A stretch of DNA of 64,000 nucleotides from Mactromeris polynyma (Eukaryota; Mollusca; Bivalvia; Venerida; Mactridae): the NCBI GenBank assembly GCA_032209605.1, contig JASFXZ010000029.1:3275001-3339000 (forward strand). Direction: 5' to 3'. The notes under the pieces are model-generated. The model was not told where the DNA came from. It did not search any database and worked only from the letters and a program-made list of their open reading frames with translations. Below, piece after piece: positions 25,436-38,189 of the stretch. How positions within the stretch are numbered: position 1 is the first letter of the stretch; the number at the start of each line of letters is the position of its first letter. The translations under genes were made by a program, and so were the position numbers.

Positions 25436-26120
25436 ATATACTATGCATGGATTATGTATGTAGACTGGAGTTGGTTACATAATTTAGTTGGAAATTGTAG
25501 ATTTGCTTGGTGAAGCAGCGTCTCTTTTGGACGCAGGACTTTAAAAGGTTAATCGATTGTTTATCTATTTGGGATAGATTATGTTATATGTAACGATTCA
25601 ATCTAGCAACCTATACTGTCCAAAACTGACTGCCGACGGTTCACGTATAGCCGACAACGTTCAAGTACAATATCGTTGAATGTTGTTTTACGAAATGAAA
25701 ATATTATTTTATCTGTTTGAATAATATTATTGTATAAAAGACAAAATATACAAAGCAGGGATGGTCACATTCCTAAATCAGAACTTGACAGATCCAGACA
25801 AAAGAAAGAGGAGGAGGTACACATGGGGAGTCACAAAACAATATAGATATGTTATTAGGAACCAAACATGTATTGACATGGGAGCCAAACAGCATCACAA
25901 CAAATTATAATTAAAATAATATCAATAAGGCATAGGCGGATTTAGGCGGGGTGGAGCCGGTTTACGCCCCCTTAAAATACAGCAAGCTCGTTTAGCTTGA
26001 AGCGGAAAAAATCATTTTCCTACCCTTTTGGTATATAATATACGGCGATATATTTAGCAACATCTGATAGATATGTCTTTAGAATCAGCGAGAAAGTGTC
26101 ATCGGCTTTTACCAGACTCC
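25436..26120. other. No gene seen
   Basis: AT-rich spacer between the palindrome-array element and the 36-bp minisatellite. A GC-richer GGCGGATTTAGGCGGGGTGG patch at about 25931-25950 resembles an end of a dispersed DNA element, but no partner end was found. Confidence 0.4.
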
Positions 26121-26516
26121 ATGAACAAGGAGCAACCGCACCCTATAACCCCATCAATGAACAAGGAGCAACCGCACCCTATAACCCCATCAATGAACAA
26201 GGAGCAACCGCACCCTATAACCCCATCAATGAACAAGGAGCAACCGCACCCTATAACCCCATCAATGAACAAGGAGCAACCGCACCCTATAACCCCATCA
26301 ATGAACAAGGAGCAACCGCACCCTATAACCCCATCAATGATCAAGGAGCAACCGCACCCTATAACCCCATCAATGAACAAGGAGCAACCGCACCCTATAA
26401 CCCCATCAATGAACAAGGAGCAACCGCACCCTATAACCCCATCAATGAACAAGGAGCAACCGCACCCTATAACCCCATCAATGAACAAGGAGCAACCGCA
26501 TCCTATAACCCCATCT
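26121..26516 (+). repeat. 36-bp minisatellite, 11 copies
   Basis: Eleven head-to-tail units start ATGAACAAGGAGCAACCGCA and end CCCCATCA. Only the seventh (ATGATCAAGG) and the eleventh (GCATCC) deviate visibly. Because 36 is divisible by three, long frames arise on both strands (for example a 12-residue repeat MNKEQPHPITPS), and this alone is not evidence of coding. An enclosing frame of 190 codons (26073-26645) has no other support. Confidence 0.95.
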
Positions 26517-26649
26517 ACAATTTATGACCCTCCAACCAAAAATCCAGTACCCGCACCTACAGCGGTCTGCATCTTTGGAACTATCAGTTACATTATTGGG
26601 GACTTAAACACGTTTGGCGGGTACAAAACCTCACATTCTCTCTGACTAA

Positions 26650-28640
26650 TCTAGACAAAAGTAAGAGAAGGAGGTCCACGCATGAATTGGACACAAAAAC
26701 AAGAACACTATAATAAGGACATGGGAACTTAATAACACAACATAATAAAGACATATGCAATACAACGGTCTATAGCTTTGAAAACACTTATTGAATATAA
26801 ATTGACTGAGCTGAAAGAAACCAACGTAGCTAGACTCGACATATATTAAACTACATAAATAAAAAACCTCGCAGAGTAAAAGTGAAACAGGACACTAAAT
26901 ATGACAAGACAACATTACACCAGAAAGAAAAATGTTAATATAATAACATAGAAACCCATATAAAACACTCGAACAAGACACGGATGATCCCCGTCCGTTC
27001 AAATACTCAGGTACCAGACAAGTATGGTGGTATTCTCGCATAGTTGATTTACACTGTGATTTACACAGTATACCACAGTCAACCCTTAATAACAAAACCA
27101 TTAGTCAACTTGTGAATTGGGTCAAAGCTAACCCAAATGCAAAAATTCAATTCTTTATACATGTAACAGATGTTTAAATGCAAATACTGCAAAATAGAAT
27201 CTTGGACTGAACCCTCAATTTACTCTAATTCGTGATATATCAAACTCCTACAAAATATAGATAAAATATATAGACTTATATGTCTCACACCGGTGATTGA
27301 CATTCTGTCAAAAAGATGTGTGCAAATACACTACTGTTTAAACAAAGCTTCTTAAGTCATTGAACCTTTTGTAAAATGGAATGGGACGGGACGCGACAGT
27401 GTGTATGATTCCTATATATAGCACATATTTCACTTTGTGAAACGGGGTATAAACGGGCACAGCAAAAAATCTTTTCTTTATGGTCATCTTCACATCGAGG
27501 TTGCTTCGCTTATTGGTGTATGAGGACGTAACACTCATGCATGTTACAGTATATAAAGTAAACATTAACAAAGGGCTATAATTCTGAAAAAATAGGCACA
27601 TACATATCTGTCTTTACTTTCAAATACACCAGGAAGTTATTTTCCTCTGAAAGCGTGAAGCGAATCCGCTGATTGGTGAATGTGGAGGTTCGGGACGTAC
27701 GTACGTACGGAGACAACCAATCATATATGCCACCACCATTTTTTGGGAGTTATAAAAAGGTTATAAAACCACTACTTCATACTAATGTTGCATTGTTTGT
27801 TATCATACTGTCATACAAAGTTTTGACATGAATTGTAATTAAAATTTGGGTCACTTATTTTAAAATATAAATACCAGTGAAATGGAAATGTTTTGTTTAA
27901 ACGTTTGCTAAGTTTCTAAATGCATGTAGTAATACGAGTCGTACGTGTCAAAGCCATTGCAGGTGTTTGGACTTAACAAATAATGTGATTATTGATTGAT
28001 TAACTCCGTTTGCATACATCCAACCATGGATTGGTAAGTGTAAAAAATGTAAGACACTACTTGTTAAGTCATTCTGTCATTGCGTGTGGAGAACTAACAA
28101 TTACATTGTAATAAGAACGAATAAAATAGAATATGTTGCTACAGGGAACGCCACATAAATAACACAGTACCTCTCTAAACAGACTACCCGCAAAGCACAA
28201 TTCATAAAATGTAAGGCATTTGATGAGATTCAGTGGTACATACGTAAGGGAAAATGTGCGCAAGGAATGGCATGGCCGACAAAAAGGGGAGATTGAATGG
28301 CATCAACAATAGGCCGAAAGCGGGGAGAAAATAGAACGGACACTACATTATACAAAGTGAAAGACTTGCTAATAATATAACGCCAACATGTAAACGTTAC
28401 TTTCCAACTTGCCCGTATCGATAACATTCAAACATTCAAGAAATTCAGCACCACAAAAAACCATCACCTCTTTATGTATATAAAACATCGACCGGCTCCC
28501 ATTCACTTGTACAATGTAATACATCAATCGATATTGATGTCACAAAAAAACAGTATATTCTGTTATAATACACAGATTCATGCTCATGGTCATGCATAGT
28601 TGAAGGTTTTCATAACATGAATACAAAATGGAACGTGTGA
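26650..28640. other. Gene-poor stretch with a promoter-like patch at about 27660-27760
   Basis: No exon is supported. Around 27660-27760 there are CCAAT motifs on both strands, an (ACGT)n run at about 27697-27709, and a TATAAAAA motif near 27750, together resembling a core promoter. A similar ATTGGTG plus TATATAAAG pair is at about 27510-27560. At 28026 an ATGGATTG followed by GTAAGTG could be a start exon, but no downstream plus-strand exon was found. Confidence 0.35.
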
Positions 28641-28645
28641 CTCCA

Positions 28646-28651
28646 TTTATT
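28646..28651 (-). terminator. Poly(A) signal of the Ly6-ShK-TSP1 gene
   Basis: AATAAA on the minus strand begins 28 bases after the stop codon at 28679-28681. It supports the third TSP1 exon being the terminal exon. Confidence 0.6.
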
Positions 28652-28678
28652 GGAATAAAAAGCACGAACAAACCACTT

Positions 28679-31600
28679 TCATAAAAAGGCAATGTATATA
28701 ACTGCTTTATTACAGTCTATATTTGACTTACCGCAGTATTGGTTTATGTAGCAAGTATCTACACGTGATGTATCACCAATACAATACTGTCCATTAAGTG
28801 ATGGTACTGGGTTGTTACAAGCTCTGGATTGTGAACGTATACCTACTCCACATGTTGTACTACATTTGCTCCAAGAAGACCACATTGACCATCCTCCATC
28901 TGTAGTTAAAACAATGCCAATGACTTAATATTTACCAGCTACTTTCAGAGTGTCTTGATCAAAATCAAAATTGTCATATTCGAATTATTGTTTCTTTTAT
29001 TCGATACCTCTGCTTGATATCACAGTTAAAATGGTCTTTATTAAACCTATACGAAACTAAATATCATGTTAACTGTATCATAACCATTTGACAAATGTAC
29101 ACATGTATATAGCATGTTTGAGTGAATAAAAAGCACCATGTGGCATTTGTAATTTGTTCGCATGAATAAAATAAAGCCGTACCGGCACATGGTCCATTAC
29201 TACATAGCCTGTCATCCATGTTGAGACCAAAACAATGGTCTCCAAAATATGCCGGTTTCGGGTTTGTGCAGTTCCTTGTACGACGCTGAATGTCTGTGCC
29301 ACATGACATAGAACACGATCCCCAGTTGTTCCATACACTCCAACCGCCATGGACTAAACATCACAAATGTAGTTGAATTAATTATACTGTGTATATGGTT
29401 ATACCGAATAATGTGTCAATCTAAAGTTAAGTACTATTTTATTCAGGTAATCTTCAACATTTCTAGTCATGTATTACGCAAAGTGAGTTCAAAAAAGTGG
29501 AGTAACATTTCTAACAAAAGATCGATAATTCTTAACAACATAGTCATGTAGTCCATACTATGCCATAAATTACGTACCAGGTAGTCTCTGCTCACAATAG
29601 TTAATTAACGTTATATTTGTAATAATTTACAAATGGTATGTTATATAAACGAGACAGATACAACCAAAGAAATATGTTTTTAGTTACTATTAAACATATT
29701 AAAGTGAGTCAAAAATCAGTGTTATAAATTGACACAAGTACTTACCTGGACACACTGTCGCCGTATAACATGATCGGACATCTTGTTTGTTACCTACACA
29801 ATCAAGTCCACCATGTTCTGGTTGTGGGTTAGTACAAGACCGAGTACGTGTTTCTGTACCATTATAACACGAAACATCACAATGTGACCATTCTGACCAT
29901 TTACTCCATTCACCATCCACTGTTTAATAGATACAAATTAATTATATATCTTACCCCCAGGCAGTGCAGACATAATATCTAGACTTGAAAAACAACCTGT
30001 GCAACACAGTTTCTATCCTTGTGTTTGAAAGCAACCATTTTCGACAGAAACAACGATAAGTATTTAAGGTTAAATAAATTGGTGCTGTTTTGATACCAGA
30101 GACATGTAGACAGACAAGTTGTAGTTAATCATGTTATGCTGTCAGGATTACGCGGAAGTTATTGAAATAAATTGTCAAGAAAGCAATTACAAGCATGAAC
30201 TGATTCTCTTATTGTTTTGTTAGACAATGTCCACATTAATGCCCAACCAATGAACAGAATGATGAAAAACCGAACTTTCACAAGGTGAACATTTACCAGA
30301 TTATTTTGCTAGCTGTAAGTAACTAATGTTTTAACTTTTATACACGCATAGTCGAAAATTAGTACTTACCGACATTGCACAAACCACAGAAGTTTGGACA
30401 AAAGCCTTTTGCATGCTGTACATCTTTACAGATAGAGAATACACTATTTAGTTTTGCACAATCTACTGTTTCGTCGTCAACACATGCGGTTGCTGAAATA
30501 CAAACAATAATTACAGCGATGCGTGTTTTGAAATGCTAGATGGAAACAACGATAATGTCGTATATGTTTCATACCGATCAACCCAAAACTGAAAACGGAA
30601 CATTTACTTTACTAGTCACTCATTGTACTTCGTTCTTGTCCAAATAAATTGCGACAGCAATACGTTTTACTCACGTTTCTGATGACTGCATAGTTGCATG
30701 TTACACATATCTGCAGAACAACACTCTATACAGTTGTGAGTCTGTCGTCTGTGCACTTCTCTACCAACAATGCTACTTACACCAGTCATACCAGAACATT
30801 GCTACAAGAACACGAAAATGCAAAAATAATTGAAAACGTACTCAAATCATTATATACTGAAAGGATAAAGAAACGCAGGATACCAATAAATGTAGTCCAG
30901 CTACAGACGTCACATCTCTATATGCTATCGCTGTACAATATCCTGCTAAACCATTCACAAAAGTATATAGAAGTAAGACACCATCGGTCTTTCCACTGCA
31001 TTACAACATGTAACTCTTATTTTCGTGAACATATTTATGCTTTGCGAGCAATAAAAAGTGAACGACAGAAAATTGTAGCTTTTTTTTTATTTATTTGTCT
31101 TTCCAACACAAGAGTTTAATGGATACGACTTCTTTTGTCAAAAATCAGTGAATCGAGCACCTGTTAAAAACAGAAGATGGGAGAGTTGCTATGGAGGCGG
31201 TGCGCACTTATTTATTACCCTAACCAGATCATCTTCGATATTGTCCTATATTCACTTCCCTACCAACAATGTTACTTACACCAGTCGTACTCGAAGATTG
31301 TTACAAGAATGTGAAAAAAACATCCCTTATTTTATACCTATGTATGTAAGATGTATGAACTATATTCATGCTGGCATGCTAAATAAGTTAAACGCACTCT
31401 ATTAATTTCATTTATTATACGTTACGAAATTTGGGGAACAAGAAAAATATTGCATTAGAAGGAGTGCAGTTAAAATTTATTTAGTACATACTCCAACGCA
31501 ACAGGTCAACACCGAGCTATATAGGTTCTATGGAGCAATTAATACTTCATTTGTTTCATTTAAAAAAATCGTAAGCTGCTATCAAAGATTACCTACCAAA

Positions 31601-34147
31601 CTTGGAAACTAGGCAATAATTACAAGCAACCATAGAACATGTAGTGATCGTGGAACCAAATGAAGAAATGAATTTCGTTATCTTTTCGATTAGCGAACGA
31701 TAAACATTAACAATACTATTTCACACATGCAAGTGCATATAAGGAAGATTACTTGCTAAAATGTGTCTACCGTAATAGTACAGAAATAAGAGCACAGTAA
31801 GTTTCCATAGGTAAATAAGTCACAATTTATCTTCAACGTGCCAAATATATTAGAAAGATAAAAAGGAGTCCAGTGTTTTGTAAAACTCTATTACATTCTA
31901 ATCATACCTGTAAAGTGCTTAAAGTGATATATACAACAACCTACCGAATTATCAAGACATCCTAAATTTATCATCTCCGTGTCATTTACAATCCGTGTTG
32001 ATTTGAAACAAGACTGCAATAAACACAATTATATACGTTATCATAACATAAACATATGTATTAACTTAGCGCTAACCGTATGAACACTTATAATTCATAA
32101 TTCAATAATTAAAGCTTTACATGAAAAATGTCTTCTGTAACCTTACCAATATACAGCTGACGGGTGGATAACGGCTGTACATTAAGTGCCAGGATAGTTA
32201 ACAATATGATAACAATGTGTACTTTAAAGTAAGACTTACCTGTCTGAGACCACAGTTTGTGGTGTTACCTGTACACACACTGTCATCTGTGACATTGTTA
32301 CATGTATAGCAGCTAACACATTCTGTAAGAAGTTCAGATGTAAGAATATATTTTTGCAAGCAGTATAAAGGTGTTGGGACACTAACAGTCTTATACAAAC
32401 ACACATAACATGCAATTGATTCAGTCTACGTTATATCATGGACTAAATTCTAAAATGGTTTTTAATTTCACAATTCAAAAATGCCATAACACTTCAACTA
32501 TATATGCTCTATACTTTTGAAATTCGTAAATAGCATAAAGTAAACCGATGGATAGAAAGTTATCGCATTTTATTACAGATTTTGTATCACTTTATATCTC
32601 TGATATAGCGAGGCATATGTGTGCTTGATAGAACTATTATTTGGAAACATATTAGAAAATGTTTGAAAAGAAATCCCTATGAAATGTTCATTTCCTGAAT
32701 ATTAATGTAGAAAAATGAGTGATGTTTAAAACTGGCAAATTTTCTATCAAGGTAAAAGCATGGACACTATTTTAAGTCATTAATATGCCTTCGTATCAAG
32801 GGTACATTTCTGATTTCTGAAATGAAAATTAGTTTCCTAATATAACATAGCATATATTCCAGAGACCTTTACATGTCATAATACAATATCAGCGCAATAT
32901 ATTGTAATGGAATTATGCTCACATTACTTTTTGTATTAAATTGTAAATGATTACATCCCATAATACGATATTTGATGTTACGCTATTGCAATAAATACTT
33001 GAACATTGTCTGAGAATCCTACGTAATAGACTTTCAGGAACAAACCGATTCAGACTTCAGAAATACATCAGGGATTCAAATCTTCTATTGGTGGTTCACA
33101 ATGATTACACTAGGAATAAACCACCAGCTTGGTACTGTTTATAAAATACCGATTTCGAAACAATGGTTCCAAAACAAATAAAAACAACCAGTTAGTTGTT
33201 GAACAGACTGGGATCGCTGTTAACCATATCAATAATACTTTTAACAGTTAATCATTTGTGTAATAACACTATTACCTGTAGTCTGGATGTTGATAAATAT
33301 CAACACTGGTATTAAAACTGAAATAAATATAAGTTGTCTTAAATATTTGTAAAGAATTGTTAAAACCAAACGGAATACATAAAATGGTCAAGGTATAATA
33401 TAAAAATTAGATTGCTTGACTACGAGTATACTAATGAATGTTAAAGAATGTGCATCTGGAAAAAGTATAGTTACTTCTTATATTCTATTTTAGGGTAAAT
33501 ATTTAAATATAAATTGATGATCCTTAATTCAATATTGAATACAATCACATGGGGAAATGAAATAAATTGACTATCAATTCATCAAGAGGAGGTCCACTGA
33601 AAGAGAGGTGTATAACAAAAGAATGATTGGACAGCCTGTTTTACTTTATGTAAATGACCTGTCCGCTGTAGTGCAAAATTAACTTCCTCCAAATGCGAAT
33701 GATTGTGATATCCTAATATCCGTTAAACTAAGTCACATGTTAAAATCGTGTTACCTAATGACTTCAATACAGTTGGAAAATGTTAAACTGAGTCTAGTTT
33801 TTTATCTAGATTTTAACTTTGTTAAGATCTCGTGTAATGGTAAGCTTAAGTATAGTGCGTTTGATCAAACGTTATCTTTTAATGATTAGGCATGTTCTGT
33901 TGTTAAAAATATCCGGCCTGTGATTATTTTAGATCAAATATATTTGATAAAGGACATGTATATGCACCACTGCACATATACACAAACAAAAAGTTTTATT
34001 TGAAAACACCGCCAGACATTGGAGAAGTAAGTGTCATCAATAAACTTACACAAGTTTCAACATTGTTTGAATTCCGTGCATATTTCTTACCGATAGAGAA
34101 ATCAAAGTAAGAAAGATAAAGTACGTAAACTTACCCAATTTTGTCAT
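28679..34147 (-). CDS. Secreted Ly6/uPAR - ShK - triple TSP1 protein, nine exons
   Basis: Minus-strand exons: 34147-34135, 33317-33276, 32322-32240, 32013-31945, 30801-30675, 30492-30370, 29919-29746, 29353-29183, 28899-28679. Phases agree throughout: 1023 nt, 340 residues. Residues 1-19 (MTKLVLIPVLIFINIQTTE) are a clear signal peptide. Residues 20-106 form a Ly6/uPAR three-finger domain with CVSCYTC at the start and the diagnostic CCSADMCN at the end. Residues 112-152 are a six-cysteine ShK-type domain ending CPNFCGLC. Residues 153-322 are three thrombospondin type-1 repeats, each a phase 1-1 exon with WSxW and CTNP motifs. NVT, NTT and NDT sites are possible glycosylation sites. Exon 9 can stop at 28679 or use the donor CG|GTAAGT at 28732 to reach a further exon not found here. 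Such modules act extracellularly in adhesion, matrix or innate recognition; the exact role is unknown. Nothing indicates venom function. Confidence 0.85.
31233..31312 (-). pseudogene. Decayed duplicate of the Ly6 exon 5
   Basis: This segment matches the 5' part of exon 5 (30801 downwards) with shared blocks ACTGGTGTAAGTA and ATTGTTGGTAG and the preceding polypyrimidine TTCTTGTA. Its splice acceptor has changed from TAG to TAA, and no good frame continues to the CCxxxxCN part. It lies in the intron upstream of exon 5, so it looks like a local exon duplication that was lost. Confidence 0.6.
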
Positions 34148-34202
34148 TGTGTAGACACCACTGCGACTATGAAGCAACTTCTGTTGGATATATGCGCCTC
34201 TA

Positions 34203-34210
34203 CTTATATA
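34203..34210 (-). promoter_or_regulatory. TATA box of the Ly6-ShK-TSP1 gene
   Basis: TATATAAG on the minus strand lies about 57 bases upstream of the start codon at 34147. A transcription start about 30 bases downstream would give a 5' UTR of about 30 nt. This fits a gene complete at its 5' end. Confidence 0.55.
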
Positions 34211-34720
34211 GCGAAACATGAACGTATAAGAGGTCATTCCATTGGTAAGATAAGTTCCATTGCGATGAATGCAGGTCAGCAAGTTAGATAGCTCACGTTG
34301 TCCATTTGCAATCATACTTGTCGATTTCATGACACAAATACAGTGAAAGGGGAATGTACGAGGAATGTTAAAAATGTATTGTGGTTTGTAATCTTAAAAA
34401 CTGATCCAAACGTGATTTTTTTCATTTCATAATTTCAAAGTACTCCCCATGATTAGCGTATATGGATTAATTTCCGGAAATCGTCATGGTAGACTACGGA
34501 GGTACTGATGAACAGCAGAACCGATAGCTTGTAGCAATCTTTATCTACGACCAGAAATGAAGATTGTTTTAAATTTTGGAAATAGATAGATGTCGCATAT
34601 TACCAGGCCTTGGGAATAAGAAGGATGTGGTAGTACAGTAACTTTCTGCGACCTCAAAAAATGTTATAATGTGCTTGAGGTGTGCGCTTGAGCATTTTCC
34701 TGCAATAGTCGAACATATTT

Positions 34721-34809
34721 CAAAATGTGACTGGGCGACGTTCCTCGTAGTACTTTTGTAATATTTGTTCAATACAATATCACGGTAGTGACCCTCCAGT
34801 CACATTTTG
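34721..34809. repeat. Inverted repeat CAAAATGTGACTGG / CCAGTCACATTTTG
   Basis: Perfect 14-bp arms at 34721-34734 and 34796-34809 with a 61-base spacer. The arm resembles mariner-type inverted termini, and a mariner helix-turn-helix remnant lies about 300 bp away. Confidence 0.6.
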
Positions 34810-35099
34810 GGAACCTGTTTACATGTAACTATACTGCCGCGCCTTCGCTAGAGAAAAGTGTGGCATACAAAACCTTCTTTGCACTAATATTGCGTTTTGC
34901 AATTATTTGCCTTTTGTCATGGGTGGTGGTCCATAGTGTGTTCCTTACCTTTCTGGTTCAAATTAGTGTACCGAGATTTCTGCACATGTGACAAAAATTG
35001 TAAAAAGCTTTTTGTCATATATATTTTTGGAACATTTTAGCAACTTTTTGGCAGTTTCGACACGTACCTTTTCTGGTCGTCAGTTAATAGATGGGCAGA

Positions 35100-35300
35100 A
35101 CTCTTCCTAAATTTTAAGATTTTTTAAAAATGAAACCGTTGACGGAGAAATACCAACAATGCGTGCGATATCACGCACTGTATATCTAGCATGATTTTGA
35201 AGAATTTCTGTTATCTTCAATACATCGCTGTCTTTGGCCGACCTGATTTGGCTGCATTTTCAACAGAGTCATATTTCCTTTTCATCCACGAACCGTCTCA
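35100..35300 (-). pseudogene. Tc1/mariner transposase fragment (helix-turn-helix)
   Basis: On the minus strand two frames together give a recognisable N-terminal DNA-binding region: KYDSVENAAKSGRPKT in one frame, then ILQNHARYTVRDIARIVGIS and PSTVSFLKN in another. The change of frame and in-frame stops show it is broken. SGRP and the IS-x-STV recognition helix are typical of Tc1/mariner transposases. No catalytic domain follows. Confidence 0.65.
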
Positions 35301-37572
35301 TAAGACACATTACCAGAAATAATCTATGAAACAACCGAGCTTACTGTGGACATTTTTTTTCTTCAGCATTGGCTATTCGTTTTCCAACAGAGGTCAACGA
35401 CGTCATAAATTGAAATGACAAATACTTTACAAACCGGTTATTCATTGGAAACATGTATATACCATTGTGTAGATTGGACAGATGTATTCATCTGTATAAA
35501 AATCAACGTAAAATGCTTCGTGGTAATGGCTTGATACCAAATACATTTTGAACATCCTTCGTCTAAACACGAAGCCAACAAAACAAACCAATCCTTAATG
35601 TACTTAAATGTTTGTGAACTGACAGATTGAACTGAGTTGAAACAGTCCTTCACAGAGCTTTGATCAATTTGAAATTCATTTACACATGACTTGATGACGA
35701 TAAATAGAAGTAAGTTGTTATAGAAGTTGACACAATTTAAACTCAATGATGTTAGGTTTTGGAAAGTGTATAATATAAACAGAACTTGATATTCAGCACT
35801 ACAACTGTATTGGATGCATTTATAAGATGAATTATGTAACAGTGCCGCCTTACAAACTGCAGACCTTTTTTTTGGGTTCCAAATCATATATTTTCTGCAC
35901 GTCACTTCTAATTTCCACCCACAATACAGGAAGATAATTATTGAATACTGAAAAATAGATGTTTTGCATGCAAGTTAAATTGTGTTTACCCAAAGTGTAC
36001 GAACAAATTGTGTAAGAATGATGTATTGCGTACAATAATTGATATAAACACTCTTGTCATAAATTAGTACGTTTCTGTTTCTATTAGGCATTCTTATCAG
36101 CAAGCAGTGACGTCAAGTGTTCGACTGTACAATTAATCTATATAGAACGAAAGAGAAGAGAAACATTATATTTGTTGAATTTGCGATAATATGCGCTAAT
36201 GCGATAACGAATTTACAAAACCAATCATGTAGCACTAAGTATTGGCCATTAATTTTGCGATTGTATTTGACGCTGCACTTGAAAGCTTACATTTTTTACT
36301 AAAGAGTCTATTTCAGTTTTGGTGCTTGCAAAACATGTTGAAACTCTGTTTAAACCACAAATATAAGACAATGAGAACGCTTATCACACAAAGGTTTATG
36401 TCAAGCTCCCGTGTTTCACATTGTATTTATAGGGTATTTGTTTCCTACATACCTTTACGATGGATCGACATTTTACTTCATTTCTACGAGTACTTGTTGC
36501 TCTCAGACACGACTTCCTTGACACAATCAGCGTCAATATATTATATGTGGTTTATTACAAAATCTGAATTAAAAAAGATGTGTTAGCGATGATCAACTTG
36601 ATATACGAATGTAGCAATAATTTGTCAGTAACCTCATGCTGTACTCAAGACATGTATATGTGTACAGATATGATAAACATGTATATGTACGCACAAAAAG
36701 TATAGAAACTATGTGCATTATTCATTAAATAGTCTCTATCAAATTTTATTCTTAAATAAATAATAAATATTTCAAATAATACAAGGCAAATTAAACCTGA
36801 AGATATTTACAAATGTACCTACAATGTCACTTACATATAGTTCATGATAATAATGACGAGGTATAATCAAAATATACTCGGCAAGGTGGCATACTACATA
36901 TAGATCAAAGGACTGAGAGTCCTGAAAACCAGCGCGTTGAAACAAAATATATGTGTATAAATAGGTGGTGAATAGTGTACTGTAAAGGAACTGTGAGGCA
37001 TGAACTAAGAGTGCATTTTCATGGCGTTTTGTGGACAAGTAACGTTCACTAAGACAGAATTTCAAAGGTAGAAAAAGGACGAGTCCAAGCCGTTTTGGAC
37101 GTGCTTACCTATCTGTCATGGACTTATCAATTATTGTAATTTTGCAGCCATTCTTAGAAGCAAGCATATAAGTTTAACAGCTGTCAATTTCAACATATGT
37201 TACGCATTCAGAACTTTTTCTGAAATAATGTGTATTTATTTACAAGTTAACTTCGTGGATCGTAGGTCCATCTGTGTTCAAAAACTTGGTTATAGCCATT
37301 TTGGAAAAATATGTGTTATTTTCCAGTGATGTAGGGACATATCTTGCTGATTTTCGAACGGAACCATTATTTTACTTGTATATAGATACATCTTAGTTTT
37401 GTTTCAATTGCATCCAAATAATCCAAACCGATGAATCTGGTATGAACATTAATCTGTTAACAATCAGACGACCAATGCACACCACTCTTCATTTTACATG
37501 TATAAAGCTCAGACATAATGGTGATTTGATCAAAGAATCTTTCCGAGGTCATTGCCTCCCACTGCTGTTTTT
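35301..37572. other. No gene supported
   Basis: AT-rich sequence. A 155-codon minus-strand frame (35438-35905) and a 114-codon plus-strand frame (36242-36586) were inspected; neither shows a domain, a conserved-looking composition or convincing splice context, so neither is called. Confidence 0.4.
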
Positions 37573-37695
37573 GAAAAGCTATCTGTCGCTTGCAGTGAAA
37601 CTAAGGAATGCACTAGTTATGGAGACCAGGTAGATCGTGTATAGACTGACAACACCTTTAAATGACCAAAGCTGTTGATTATTAAACCCAACAGT
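37573..37695 (+). mobile_element. 5'-truncated tRNA-derived SINE
   Basis: It matches the 3' half of the SINE at 37896-38165: GCTTGCAGTGAAACT, CCAGGTAGATC and GTATAG are shared, ending in AAACCCAACA. The tRNA-like head is missing. Confidence 0.65.
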
Positions 37696-37895
37696 ACTTA
37701 ACCAAACGTTACAGAATCATGCACTGAGCCAACTAAATATAACCACAGGTGAAGTAACCTTGCTGCACTAGTTCTGCTTACAGTTGTGAGTGGTAAATAT
37801 TTAGATCAATACAATATTGCATTGAGATGCAACCAACTTGTTATCATTTTATTGCAGCATTCCTTGGAAATCTAAACATGTAATATCCACAACTT

Positions 37896-38165
37896 AAACT
37901 GGCATGGCTAGCGCAGTTGGTAACAGATTTGACTATCCATCCGTAGGTCCTGGGTTTGATCCTTGGTCGTACCTACTCTGGTCAGTGGTGATTTTGATAT
38001 TTCCAAGGTAATTTGCATCATACCACTTATTCAAGTGAGAAAGCTGTCAGTTGCTTGCAGTGAAACTGAGGAAGCACCCGTTATCGAGCCCAGGTAGATC
38101 ATGTATAGGCTGGCAATGCCTATAATGACCAAACCTGTTGATAAGGTAATAAACCCAACAAAACC
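37896..38165 (+). mobile_element. tRNA-derived SINE
   Basis: An A-box-like TGGCTAGCGCAGTTGG (37905-37920) and a B-box-like GGTCCTGGGTTTGATCC (37946-37962) mark a tRNA-derived pol III head. A body of about 180 bp follows, shared with the truncated copy upstream, ending in an A/C-rich AACCCAACAAAACCCAAAC tail. Confidence 0.75.
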
Positions 38166-38189
38166 CAAACAAAATAAGGCTATTTTTTT

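Noticed and set aside
26073..26645. 190-codon frame with 12-residue repeats
   Set aside because: The 36-bp period keeps several frames open on both strands; there is no signal peptide, splice site or conserved flank.
30694..31119. 141-codon plus-strand frame
   Set aside because: It runs antisense over the Ly6 exon 5, whose minus-strand reading has the cysteine pattern and splice sites.
35438..35905. 155-codon minus-strand frame
   Set aside because: AT-driven composition, no recognisable domain or exon borders; kept out for lack of support.
36242..36586. 114-codon plus-strand frame
   Set aside because: Same reasons: no domain, no start or splice context, in a gene-poor stretch.
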